DNA from: Tundrisphaera sp051175315
GTDB lineage: Bacteria; Planctomycetota; Planctomycetia; Isosphaerales; Isosphaeraceae
DNA length: 64,000 nucleotides
NCBI RefSeq assembly: GCF_051175315.1
Contig: NZ_CP195100.1
Span: 6,448,001-6,512,000, forward strand
Direction of reading: 5' to 3'
This document shows, one piece after another, positions 45,654 through 55,784 of this stretch. The position numbers and the translations under genes are program-made. The notes under the pieces were generated by a model. It searched no databases and was not told where the DNA came from. It was given only the letters and a program-made list of their open reading frames with translations. The stretch's first letter is position 1, and each line of letters opens with the position of its first letter.

Positions 45654-46844
45654 TCAGGCCGTCCTCCGACGCGACCGGGCCGGGCTTGGGTCCAGTTCCT
45701 CGAAGCAGTCGAGCAGCGAGCGGGCGGCGGAGGTCCAGGTGAATTGCTTCGAGCGGGCGAGGGCCAGGCGGGCCAGGCGGTCGCGTTCCTCGGGGTGGTC
45801 GAGCAGGGACCGGATCGCGTCGGCCATCGCCGCCACGTCGGTCGGGTCGAAGAAGACGCCGGCCTCGCCCACGACCTCGGGCAAAGAGCCGGCGGTGCTC
45901 GACAGGACGGGCGTGCCGCAGGCCATCGCCTCGACGGGCGGGAGGCCGAAGCCTTCCATCAGCGAGGGCATCGACAGGGCGTAGGCCCGACGGTAGATGT
46001 GGGCGAGGTCGGCGTCCGGGACGAAGCCGGTGAACAGGACGCGATCCCCCAGGGCGAACCGTTCGACCGCTTCTCTCAACGCCGGGACATGCGTATGGAA
46101 GACGTCGGCGAAGTCGCCCACCAGGATCAACCGGACGTCGGCCGGTGCGGATCGGGCGAACGCCTCGATCCAGCGGGCCAGGTTCTTGTGCGGGCTCAGG
46201 CCGCCGACGTAGAGCAGGTAGCGGGAGCCGGGGGCGATCCCGTACTTTCGCAGAACCTCGTCCGACGCCGGCCCCTCGTCGGCCGGCCCGAAGGCGGCGT
46301 CGGGCCCCTCGCTGACCACGCGGACGCGGTCCTCGGGCAGCCGGAACCAGGCGACGAGGTCGCGGCGGGCGGCCTGGGAGACCGTGACGATCCGGTCGGC
46401 CCACAGGGCGGCGGCGCGTTCCTTGGCCCGCCAGGCGAGCCGGCCCTTGCCGCCGGGGAAGACCCATTCGGGGTGGGCCAGCGCCAGGGTATCGTGCATG
46501 GTCACGACCACCCGGCCGGCGTTCCAGACCGGGAAGAAGCTATAAGTGGCCGGGAAGTAGATCAGATCGAGCCCGGCCCGGGACACGGCGCGGCCCATCG
46601 CCAGCATGTCGCGGACCCGCCTCCGGCCGTCCGCCGACGCGGCGCGGCTGGGGGCCTCGGCCACCTCCACGGCCACGGCCTCCATGCCGGCGGGGACGCG
46701 GACCGAGTCGAACGACGGGCGGTCGACGAACACGGCGAACTCGTGGGGCGATCCCGACGCGGCCAGCGCCTCGACCATCTGCCGGGCGAACCGGCCGAAG
46801 CCCCGGCGATTGGCCAGGCAGGCGCCATCGATGCCGATCCTCAT
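45654..46844 (-). CDS. Glycosyltransferase, GT4 family
   Basis: 396 aa. N-terminus MRIGIDGACLANRRGFGRFAR, then DRIVTVSQAARRDLVAW, PGSRYLLYVGGLSPHKNLAR and the EX7E site PSLMEGFGLPPVEAMACG. Mannosyltransferase-like layout. Start ATG 46844 follows GGGGAGGGGAG; the frame is open 10 codons further. In a run with the Gfo/Idh/MocA gene upstream (55 bp) and the SUKH gene downstream (26 bp). Confidence 0.93.
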   Translation of the reverse strand: MRIGIDGACLANRRGFGRFARQMVEALAASGSPHEFAVFVDRPSFDSVRVPAGMEAVAVEVAEAPSRAASADGRRRVRDMLAMGRAVSRAGLDLIYFPATYSFFPVWNAGRVVVTMHDTLALAHPEWVFPGGKGRLAWRAKERAAALWADRIVTVSQAARRDLVAWFRLPEDRVRVVSEGPDAAFGPADEGPASDEVLRKYGIAPGSRYLLYVGGLSPHKNLARWIEAFARSAPADVRLILVGDFADVFHTHVPALREAVERFALGDRVLFTGFVPDADLAHIYRRAYALSMPSLMEGFGLPPVEAMACGTPVLSSTAGSLPEVVGEAGVFFDPTDVAAMADAIRSLLDHPEERDRLARLALARSKQFTWTSAARSLLDCFEELDPSPARSRRRTA

Positions 46845-46899
46845 GCGTCGACTCCCCTCCCCCGGAATGGGCATCGCGGCCGGTGCGTCGATGGGCGGC

Positions 46900-47997
46900 T
46901 CAACGCCGGTGCTCCCGGATCGCCCGCCGCCGCGCCTGGGCCGGCAACTGGGCGAGCAGGGGCTTGAGCACGATCTCGTCGCCGGTCCGGTCGGACTGGT
47001 AGATCGCCTGGACCATCTCGGTGGCGCGGCAGCCGTCCCAGCCCGACCCCGCCGGGCGGGGCGAGTTGCTCGACCCGGCGGCGAAGGCGTTCAGCTCCTG
47101 GACGATCGACCGCTCGCAGCCGAAACGGATCCGGTGGACCCGCTCGGCGGCGCGTTGCTTGAGGTAGTGATGGCGGACCCGGGTGCCGTCGGCGAGCCGC
47201 CCGGACAGGCGCCAGGGGGCGGTCTCGACCCGGAGTTCCCCCTCGCTGCCCCGGACGTCGATCGTGAGGTGGCCCGACCGGAGCCTCCAGCTCGACCGCA
47301 GCTCGGCGATCCCGTCGTCGTGGTTGCGGAACAGGCCGAAGCCGTCGGACTCGCAGCCCGGCGGGAGCTTCTGGTCCTGGCGGACGAACCCCTTGGCCAG
47401 GACGATCTCCCCCAGGAACCGGCGGATCAGGTCGCAGGCGTGGAGGCCGTTGTCCATCAGGGTGCCGCCCCCGGCCAGGCCGAACTCGGTGTACCAGCCC
47501 TGGAGGAACCCGGGCGAGGCGAAGTGGCCGATCTCGGCGCGGACGCTCTCCACCCGGCCGATCGCCCCGGAGGCGGCCATCGCCAGGGCGTCGGCCACGG
47601 GCGGGTCGAAGCGGTGGTTGAAGCCGGTCGCCAGGCGGAGCCGCGACTCGTCGGCCAGCAGGGCCAGCTCGCGGGCATCCTCGGCGCGGATGGCCAGGGG
47701 CTTCTCGCACAGGACGTGCTTGCCCGCCTCCAGGGCCAGCCGGACGGCCTCGGCGTGGTCGGAATGCGGGGTGGCGATCACCACGGCATCGACGCCGCCC
47801 GACTCCAGGCCGACCGACAGGTCGGGCACGGCGACCACCCCGTGCCGGGCCGCGAGCCGCTCGGCCGAGGCCGGGTCGCGGTCGGTCACGGCGACCAGGC
47901 GGAGCCGGCCCACCAGGCGGGCCGCGGCCGCCCTCCGAGAGCCGAAGAATCCCGTCCCGACGACCAGGAGCCCCATCGTCTTGCCGCTGGCGTCCAT
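46900..47997 (-). CDS. Gfo/Idh/MocA-family NAD(P)-dependent oxidoreductase
   Basis: 365 aa. Rossmann fold GLLVVGTGFFGSRRAAAA, AVTDRDPASAERLA, IATPHSDHAEAVRLALEAGK, and the EKP motif CEKPLAIRAEDARELA with the catalytic Lys. C-terminal beta-sheet domain has GGGTLMDNGLHACDLI, with the family's Asp/His pair. These enzymes oxidise, reduce or epimerise sugars; here probably preparing a sugar nucleotide for the cluster. ATG 47997 follows GAGGTGAGGGC. Lies between the DUF362 gene (81 bp upstream) and a glycosyltransferase. Confidence 0.93.
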   Translation of the reverse strand: MDASGKTMGLLVVGTGFFGSRRAAAARLVGRLRLVAVTDRDPASAERLAARHGVVAVPDLSVGLESGGVDAVVIATPHSDHAEAVRLALEAGKHVLCEKPLAIRAEDARELALLADESRLRLATGFNHRFDPPVADALAMAASGAIGRVESVRAEIGHFASPGFLQGWYTEFGLAGGGTLMDNGLHACDLIRRFLGEIVLAKGFVRQDQKLPPGCESDGFGLFRNHDDGIAELRSSWRLRSGHLTIDVRGSEGELRVETAPWRLSGRLADGTRVRHHYLKQRAAERVHRIRFGCERSIVQELNAFAAGSSNSPRPAGSGWDGCRATEMVQAIYQSDRTGDEIVLKPLLAQLPAQARRRAIREHRR

Positions 47998-48078
47998 GCC
48001 CTCACCTCTCATCCCGGGATGTTGATACATACAGGTCTCGCGGCGGTTTTCGGGATCGCCGCGACGCGGCCGTTCGCG

Positions 48079-49233
48079 TCACCGGCGGGCGGGCTCGGCG
48101 GGGCGTGGGATGGCGACGTGGGGGGCGGGCAGGGCCGACCCGGCACGCCCGGATGCGATGATCTCGGGGAGCCGGTCCCAGTGCCTGAGGATGGCGTGGT
48201 TCGAATGCGGCACGCAGCGGCGGCGGACCACGGCGACCGGGTCGCCCACCACGACGATCGAGCCCGGGTCGGCCAGCCCGAGCCCGGCCTCGTGGGCGTA
48301 TCGGAGGTGGCCGATCCGCATCGGGTCGAACCCCATCACGGCCGACGCCACCGCGTCCACGGCCACGGCATCCGTCCCGGCGATGATCGTCCCCAACCGG
48401 ATCGGCGTCCCGTGGCGCGGGCCCTCGCGGTGCATCGCCGCGAACCCATCGACCACGCTGATGTGGGGCATGGCCGCGCCCGCCAGGGCCGCCAGGTTGC
48501 GGGCCAGCGTCTCGGCCGTCCGGAGCAGCGCGATTTCCCGCCTCGCAAACCGCCGCCAGGCGTCGTCGCGGGCCTTGCCGGTGCAGGCCGCCTTGAGCCG
48601 GCGGGCCCGGCCCAGGACCCGGGCCAGGACGCCGGCCGCCGGTCCGTCCCCGTCGAGGAATTCGGCCGCCGGCCGCTTCCACCCCGGGGGGCCGTCGGCG
48701 CCGGACTCCCCGCGCATCATGGCCCGGTCATCGGGATGGATGCCGGAGAGCATATTCATCAGGCCGAGGGACAGGCTCGCCGTGCCGTGCGTCGCGGCCG
48801 GGGCGACCGAGACCCGGCAGGGCGCAGCGGCGATCGTCCGCGAGACGCGGGCCCGGAGCGGCTGGCCGTCGACCGAACGGAGTTCGACGGCGTCCCAGGC
48901 GGTCTCCTGGCGGTCCAGGTCGAGGAAGGCCACCGGGCGGCCGATCGCCTCCTTGCGGAACCCGAACCGATCGAAGCCCGCCGACGCGTCTTCGCCCCCC
49001 TCGGCCACGATCACGCGTTCCCCGCCGGCGGCCAGGACCGCGTCGAGCGTGGCCGAGAGGGCGTCGGCGTGGGTCGAGCCGAGCTGGCGCCTGGGGCCGG
49101 GCAGGCTCGGCTTGATGAGGACGTCGGCCGCGACCGCGGCGCGGAGGTCGTCGGCGATCAGGTGCAGTGCCTGGGCGACCGCGCCGCGTCGGTTCTCGGA
49201 CCGGACGACGGCGACCGTGGCGGATCGGCTCAT
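48079..49233 (-). CDS. DUF362 domain protein
   Basis: 384 aa. N-terminal VAVVRSENRRGAVAQALHLI with DVLIKPSLPGPRRQLGSTHA, and C-terminal DAVAVDAVASAVMGFDPMRIGHL, the DUF362 signature. In many bacteria DUF362 proteins carry ferredoxin-type Cys clusters; none are visible here. Its ATG overlaps the GT2 stop by 4 bp, indicating translational coupling, so it likely acts in the same surface pathway. Biochemical role unknown. Confidence 0.88.
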   Translation of the reverse strand: MSRSATVAVVRSENRRGAVAQALHLIADDLRAAVAADVLIKPSLPGPRRQLGSTHADALSATLDAVLAAGGERVIVAEGGEDASAGFDRFGFRKEAIGRPVAFLDLDRQETAWDAVELRSVDGQPLRARVSRTIAAAPCRVSVAPAATHGTASLSLGLMNMLSGIHPDDRAMMRGESGADGPPGWKRPAAEFLDGDGPAAGVLARVLGRARRLKAACTGKARDDAWRRFARREIALLRTAETLARNLAALAGAAMPHISVVDGFAAMHREGPRHGTPIRLGTIIAGTDAVAVDAVASAVMGFDPMRIGHLRYAHEAGLGLADPGSIVVVGDPVAVVRRRCVPHSNHAILRHWDRLPEIIASGRAGSALPAPHVAIPRPAEPARR

Positions 49234-50378
49234 CGGGTCGGGCTCCTGTGGCGGGTCGCGACGGGATGGGGGGCCGGCGCGGCGGCCGACTCCGGTGCGT
49301 CCAGGCGTCGGGCCGCGGCGGCCACGGCCACCCGGCCGGCGCGGCGGGGGGCCAGGTGCCAGAGCCCCAGGGCGATCGCCACCGAGGCCCCGCAGCAGCA
49401 GTAGTAGACCAGATGGAGCGGCACCGAGGCCATCGCGAAGGCCAGCCCGCGGGTCCGGAGCAGGAAGCCGTAGAGCGACCGATTCGCGGCCACCACGAAG
49501 GCCACGGCGATCAGCGCAACCAGCAGGGACCAGGGCGACGCCACGGCCGCCGGCATGGCCAGCAGCCCGAGCCCGGTGGCCACCACGCAGGCCCGCTGGG
49601 CCGGGTCGACGTTGAGGTCGGTCTCGACGACCCGTTGCCGCTTCATCAGCAGCATCCAGGGGACGCCGCGCTGGAAGATGTCGGTCCGCACCACGCCGGG
49701 CAGGGTCCAGCGCTTGAGGTGGGTCGCCTGGACGTCGCGGGCCAGCAGGATCGAATGCCCGGCCCGGGTGACCCGGTAGCCCAGCTCGATGTCCTCGATC
49801 GCCGGGCGGCGGTAGCGCTCGGGGTCGAACCCGCCCACGGCCTCGAAAACGTCGCGGCGGATCATGCCGCAGCCGGTCCAGAACGTCCGCGCCGGTCGGG
49901 CGTCGTCGACGAAGGTCCCGGCCTGGTGGACGTGGTGGTGCAGCAGGTTGCGGAACCGGCTGACCACGCCCGGGGCGGCCGGGGCGGCGTCGTAGGAGCC
50001 GAACAGGGCGCCCAGGGCGGGGTTGGCCTCGAACCGGGCCATGCCCCGCGCGATCGTGGATCGGTGGATCTCGACGTCGGCATCGAGGAAGAAGACGATG
50101 TCGGCCTCGGCGGCCAGCGCCCCGATGTTGCGGGCGGCGGCCGGGCCCATCTTGGTCGGGTTGCGGAAGACGCGGGCGCCCCACGCCTCGGCCTTCTCGG
50201 CCGAGCCGTCGGTGGATCCGTCGTCGACGACCACGACCTCGTAATCGGTCCAGGTTGAGGCGCGAAGCCCCCGGAGGCAGCGCTCGAAGTCGCGACCCCC
50301 GTTGTTCACGGGAATCACCACCGAGAGCGCGGGCCTCCGGGGCCTCGGGCTCGCCGGACCGGCGGGGATATCATCCAT
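49230..50378 (-). CDS. Glycosyltransferase, GT2 family, membrane-anchored
   Basis: 382 aa. GT-A fold: LSVVIPVNNGGRDFERCLRG, VVVDDGSTDGS, and the metal-binding DXD-type FFLDADVEIHRS; then FWTGCGMIRRDVFEAVGGFD and IEDIELGYRVTRAG. C-terminal residues ~270-350 contain two or three transmembrane helices (VATGLGLLAMPAAVA, LLVALIAVAFVVA, VYYCCCGASVAIAL). The first gene of the minus-strand glycan run; the next gene downstream overlaps by 4 bp. Confidence 0.93.
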   Translation of the reverse strand: MDDIPAGPASPRPRRPALSVVIPVNNGGRDFERCLRGLRASTWTDYEVVVVDDGSTDGSAEKAEAWGARVFRNPTKMGPAAARNIGALAAEADIVFFLDADVEIHRSTIARGMARFEANPALGALFGSYDAAPAAPGVVSRFRNLLHHHVHQAGTFVDDARPARTFWTGCGMIRRDVFEAVGGFDPERYRRPAIEDIELGYRVTRAGHSILLARDVQATHLKRWTLPGVVRTDIFQRGVPWMLLMKRQRVVETDLNVDPAQRACVVATGLGLLAMPAAVASPWSLLVALIAVAFVVAANRSLYGFLLRTRGLAFAMASVPLHLVYYCCCGASVAIALGLWHLAPRRAGRVAVAAAARRLDAPESAAAPAPHPVATRHRSPTR

Positions 50379-50610
50379 GAAAGTCCTCGCCCGTCAAAAT
50401 GGGGACACGTGCCGGAATGCGTCCCCATCCTTGGGGTCGCCCGTGCACGCGCCTCGACCTCGCGTCGGGCGGGTGGGACCGGGATGTCTCGTCGTGTGGT
50501 GCGTTGCGGTGGGTCGCCGTCCCGTCGAGCTTGGTCGCGACGTGCGGCGGGACTTTATCCCGGACGCCCGGGGGTGTCAATCGAGATCGGGGCGAATCGG
50601 CGACACCCGT
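50379..50610. promoter_or_regulatory. Spacer upstream of the glycan run, with a candidate hairpin
   Basis: 232 bp between hemL (ends 50611) and the GT2 start, both minus strand. GTCCCG (50519-50524) pairs with CGGGAC (50548-50553) followed by TTTAT on the plus strand; it could terminate hemL transcription on the minus strand only poorly. The promoter of the glycan run must lie here or upstream. Confidence 0.35.
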
Positions 50611-51930
<1,320 letters not shown>

Positions 51931-51958
51931 GGCTGAGATTCCCGGGGATCGGCGGCGT

Positions 51959-52966
51959 TCAGCCTTGCTGGAGCCACCGCGCCGCGTCGAGGGCGTGGTA
52001 GGTGAGGATCATGTCGATGCCGGCGCGTTTGAAGCCGGTCAGGGTTTCCAGGACGATGCGGCGTTCGTCGATCCAGCCGTTGGCGGCGGCGGCCTTGACC
52101 ATCGCGTACTCGCCCGAGACGTTGTAGGCGGCCAGGGGGACGTTGAACCGGTCCTTGATCCGGCGGGCGACGTCGAGGTAGGCCAGCGCCGGCTTGACCA
52201 TGACCATGTCGGCCCCTTCGGCGAGGTCGATGGCCACCTCGCGGAGGGCTTCCTCGCCGTTGGCGGCGTCCATCTGGTAGGTGCGGCGGTCGCCGAAGGC
52301 GGGCGTGCTCTCGGCGGCCTCGCGGAACGGGCCGTAGTAGGCGCTGGCGAACTTGGCGGCGTAGGACAGGATCGGGACGTTCGAGAACCCGGCGCCGTCG
52401 AGCCCGGCGCGGATCGCGCCGACCATGCCGTCCATCATCCCGGACGGGGCCACGATGTCGGCCCCGGCGCGGGCGTGGCTGGCCGCCTGCTCGCCCAGGA
52501 GCGGCAGGGTGGCGTCGTTGTCGACGTCGAGCCGGCCGCCGGGGCCGGCCTTCATCGGGCCGCAATGGCCGTGGTCGGTGTACTCGCAGAAGCAGACGTC
52601 GGTGATGACCAGCAGGTCCGGGGCCTGGCGCTTGATCAGGCGGGTCGCCTCCTGGACCAGCCCGGCGTCGTCCGAGGCGCCCGAGCCGGTGGCGTCCTTG
52701 TGGGCCGGGATGCCGAACAGGAGGACGCCCGGGATCTTGAGCTCGACCACCTCGGCAACCACCTCGCCGATCCGGTCCAGCGAGAGCTGGAACTGGCCGG
52801 GCATCGACGCGATCTCGCGCCGGAGGTCGGTGCCGTGGTAGATGAACAGCGGGTAGATCAGGTCGTGGACCGTCAGGCGATTCTCCCGGACCAGGTCGCG
52901 GAGGCCGGCGTGGGACCGGAGCCTCCGGGGACGCTGGATCGGGAAGCGGGCGGATTCGAACGGCAT
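51959..52966 (-). CDS. hemB: Delta-aminolevulinic acid dehydratase (porphobilinogen synthase), zinc type
   Basis: 335 aa. Condenses two 5-aminolevulinates to porphobilinogen. Zn-binding C-x-C-x7-C in DVCFCEYTDHGHCG marks the zinc-dependent class; the two catalytic Lys are in YAAKFASAYYGPF and VMVKPALAYLD. Good order with FGIPAHKD. The start ATG 52966 gives the usual N-terminus. Lies 32 bp downstream of pyrG and upstream of hemL, so the two consecutive steps are encoded together. Confidence 0.97.
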   Translation of the reverse strand: MPFESARFPIQRPRRLRSHAGLRDLVRENRLTVHDLIYPLFIYHGTDLRREIASMPGQFQLSLDRIGEVVAEVVELKIPGVLLFGIPAHKDATGSGASDDAGLVQEATRLIKRQAPDLLVITDVCFCEYTDHGHCGPMKAGPGGRLDVDNDATLPLLGEQAASHARAGADIVAPSGMMDGMVGAIRAGLDGAGFSNVPILSYAAKFASAYYGPFREAAESTPAFGDRRTYQMDAANGEEALREVAIDLAEGADMVMVKPALAYLDVARRIKDRFNVPLAAYNVSGEYAMVKAAAANGWIDERRIVLETLTGFKRAGIDMILTYHALDAARWLQQG

Positions 52967-52998
52967 GGTGCGGGTCTCGGTGCGGGCGGACTCGGAGA

Positions 52999-54630
52999 TC
53001 AGCGGGCCTCGACCTCGACGCGGCTGCGGTCGCGGCGCTGGATCGCGGCGGCCACGAAGTCGCGGAACAGCGGGTGGGCCTGGGTCGGCTTCGACTTGAA
53101 TTCGGGGTGGAACTGGACCGCCAGGAACCAGGGGTGGTCGGGCAATTCGATGATCTCGACCAGCGACCCGTCCGGGCTCACGCCGGTGGCGACCATGCCG
53201 TTCTCCTCGAACTGCTTGCGGTACTTGTTGTTGAACTCGTAGCGGTGCCGGTGGCGTTCGTGGATCGTGTCGGCCTCGTAGGCGGCGTGGGCATGGGTGT
53301 CGGGCGCCAGGTCGCAGGGCCAGGCCCCCAGCCGCATCGTGCCGCCCCGCTCGCGGACGGCGACCTGCCCTTCCATCAGCGCGATCACCGGGTTCTGGGT
53401 CGAGTTGCTGAACTCGGTGCTGTTGGCGTCCTCCAGGCCGAGGACGCTCCGGGCGAACTCGATGGCGGCGCACTGCATCCCCAGGCAGATCCCGAAGAAG
53501 GGGATGCCCTTGGTCCGGGCGAAGCGGATGGCTTCGATTTTCCCCTCGATGCCCCGCATCCCGAAGCCGCCCGGGACCAGCAGGCCATCGACCCCGGAGA
53601 GGGCGGCGGCCACCCCCTCGCGGCCGATCTCCTCGGCCTCGACGCGGCGGACCACGACGCGGGCCCGGTTGGCGATCCCGGCGTGGTCCAGCGACTCGTA
53701 CACCGACTTGTAGGCGTCGCGGTGCTTCATGTATTTGCCGACCACGGCGATCGTCACCTCGGTGTCCGGGTGGATCACGCGGTCGACCATGTCGCGCCAG
53801 TCGGAGATGTCCAGAGGGGCGGCCTTGAGGCCCAGGCGCTTGACGATCAGGTCATCGAGCCCGTTGGACACCAGGCTCAAGGGGACCTCGTAGATGCTGA
53901 ACTCGCGGTCGCGCTCCTCGATGACCGCCTGGCTCTGGATGTTGCAGAACTGGGCGATTTTGGCGCGCTCGTCGGCGGGGATCGGGTGCTCGGTCCGACA
54001 AATCAGGATGTCGGGCTGGATGCCGATCTGGCGCAGGGCCCCGACCGAGTGCTGGGTTGGCTTCGTCTTGATCTCGGCGGCGGCCTTGAGGTAGGGCACC
54101 AGCGTGAGGTGGATGTAGAGGCAGTTCTCGCGCCCCACGTCCAGGGCGAACTGGCGAATCGCCTCCAGGAAGGGCAGCCCCTCGATGTCGCCGACGGTGC
54201 CGCCGATCTCGGTGATCACCACGTCGACGTCGTCGGTCGCCAGCTTATTGACGGCCGCCTTGATCTCGTCGGTCACGTGGGGGATGACCTGGACGGTCTT
54301 GCCCTCGTAGTGCTTGCCTTCGCGTTCCTTCTGGATGACCGACAGGTAGATCTTGCCGGTCGTGTAGTTGCAGTCGCGGGTCAGGGGGACGTTGGTGAAC
54401 CGCTCGTAGTGGCCGAGGTCGAGGTCGGTCTCGCCGCCGTCGTCGAGCACATAGACTTCGCCGTGCTGGTAGGGGCTCATCGTGCCCGGGTCGACGTTGA
54501 TGTACGGGTCGAACTTCTGGAGCCGGACCCGGAGGCCGCGATGCTCCAGGAGCATCCCGATCGACGCACACGTCAAGCCCTTGCCCAACGAACTGACCAC
54601 GCCGCCGGTGACGAAGATATGCTTGGCCAT
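52999..54630 (-). CDS. pyrG: CTP synthase
   Basis: 543 aa. Makes CTP from UTP, ATP and glutamine. N-terminal synthetase domain begins AKHIFVTGGVVSSLGKGL with GTMSPYQHGEVYVLDDG and the EIGGTVGDIEG motif. C-terminal glutamine amidotransferase has nucleophile Cys in FFGICLGMQCA and the HxE of QFHPEFKS. Start ATG 54630. Leads the pyrG-hemB-hemL run; separated by 114 bp from the PP2C phosphatase gene. Confidence 0.97.
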   Translation of the reverse strand: MAKHIFVTGGVVSSLGKGLTCASIGMLLEHRGLRVRLQKFDPYINVDPGTMSPYQHGEVYVLDDGGETDLDLGHYERFTNVPLTRDCNYTTGKIYLSVIQKEREGKHYEGKTVQVIPHVTDEIKAAVNKLATDDVDVVITEIGGTVGDIEGLPFLEAIRQFALDVGRENCLYIHLTLVPYLKAAAEIKTKPTQHSVGALRQIGIQPDILICRTEHPIPADERAKIAQFCNIQSQAVIEERDREFSIYEVPLSLVSNGLDDLIVKRLGLKAAPLDISDWRDMVDRVIHPDTEVTIAVVGKYMKHRDAYKSVYESLDHAGIANRARVVVRRVEAEEIGREGVAAALSGVDGLLVPGGFGMRGIEGKIEAIRFARTKGIPFFGICLGMQCAAIEFARSVLGLEDANSTEFSNSTQNPVIALMEGQVAVRERGGTMRLGAWPCDLAPDTHAHAAYEADTIHERHRHRYEFNNKYRKQFEENGMVATGVSPDGSLVEIIELPDHPWFLAVQFHPEFKSKPTQAHPLFRDFVAAAIQRRDRSRVEVEAR

Positions 54631-54744
54631 CAGAATCCCCGCGAACCTACCAACCGTCCATGCGACCGCCCCAACGACGTAGTATAACGCGCGAGGCCGG
54701 CGGCGACGAACGGAAGGTGGGATCGGGCGGGCCGGCGGGCCGGC

Positions 54745-55650
54745 TCACACGAACTCGTAGCGGGCGACGACGGCGGTGACGTTGTCCGGCCCGCCGTTGG
54801 CCAGGGCCAGCTCGATCAGGCGATCCACGGCGTCGCCGGGGGGCGGGTTCGAGGCGAGGACGCCGGCGATCTTCTCGTCGGAGACCGGCTCGGTGAGGCC
54901 GTCCGAGCAGATCAGCAGGGTGTCGCCGTCCATGAGGCGGACCTTGTGGATCTCCGCGTGGACGCCCGGGTTCGGGCCGCCGATCACGTTGGTGACGACG
55001 TTCCGCCGCTTGTGGGTCTTGGCGTCCTCGCGCGACAGGACGCCGCCGGTGACCAGGAGCTGGACCAGGGTGTGGTCGCTGGTGATCTGCTCCAGGTGGC
55101 CGTCGCGGAACAGGTAGGCCCGCGAGTCCCCGGCGTGGACGATGAACAGGTCGGTCCCGACGGAGAAGGCCATCGTCAGCGTCGTGCCCATGCCGGCGAG
55201 CTTGACGTCCCCCTCGGCCTGGCGGACCACGGCGCGGTCGGCGGATTCGAGGCCGTGCCGCAGCTCGGCCTTCAGCACGCTCTCGTCCGAGCCGCCGAGG
55301 TGGAGGAACCACTTGAGCGTGTTGAGCGTGAACTGCTCGACGCTCTCCAGCGCCAGGGCGCTGGCCCGCTCGCCGGCCGCGGCGCCCCCCATGCCGTCGG
55401 CGACCACCAGCAGGTAGCCGTCCTCGTCGGAGAACTTCATCTCCCCGGCGTGCTGCAGGCTGGAGTGGCAGATCTGCATCGACTTGGCCAGGCGGGCGAC
55501 CAGGTAGTGGTCCTCGTTGTTGCTCCGGACCTTGCCCGCGTGCGTGCCGGCCCCGGTGACCACCCGGATCCCGGTGCCCCCGGGGCGGAACGGGTCGATC
55601 GATTCCAGGGTGTCCGGCCCTTCGGATTCGCAGTCGGCTTGGGTAGACAT
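54745..55650 (-). CDS. PP2C-type serine/threonine phosphatase
   Basis: 301 aa, soluble. Metal-coordinating motifs SNNEDHYLV, VADGMGGAAAGERAS, GDSRAYLFRDG and a closing GGPDNVTAVVARYEF are the classical PPM family signatures. Probably dephosphorylates Ser/Thr-phosphorylated targets of the many planctomycete Hanks-type kinases; the visible kinase is at the right edge. No kinase gene is adjacent. Start ATG 55650. Confidence 0.94.
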   Translation of the reverse strand: MSTQADCESEGPDTLESIDPFRPGGTGIRVVTGAGTHAGKVRSNNEDHYLVARLAKSMQICHSSLQHAGEMKFSDEDGYLLVVADGMGGAAAGERASALALESVEQFTLNTLKWFLHLGGSDESVLKAELRHGLESADRAVVRQAEGDVKLAGMGTTLTMAFSVGTDLFIVHAGDSRAYLFRDGHLEQITSDHTLVQLLVTGGVLSREDAKTHKRRNVVTNVIGGPNPGVHAEIHKVRLMDGDTLLICSDGLTEPVSDEKIAGVLASNPPPGDAVDRLIELALANGGPDNVTAVVARYEFV

Positions 55651-55784
55651 CGGGACGGCCCCATGCAGGTCGGACCGCCCCGACGAATTTCGGGGCGTGA
55701 TAAGATCAGTTTATCACCCCGCCCAGCCGGTGTCGCGAGAGAAGCGGAAGGCGGGGGACGGATGCCGATCCCACCGCCGCCGAT

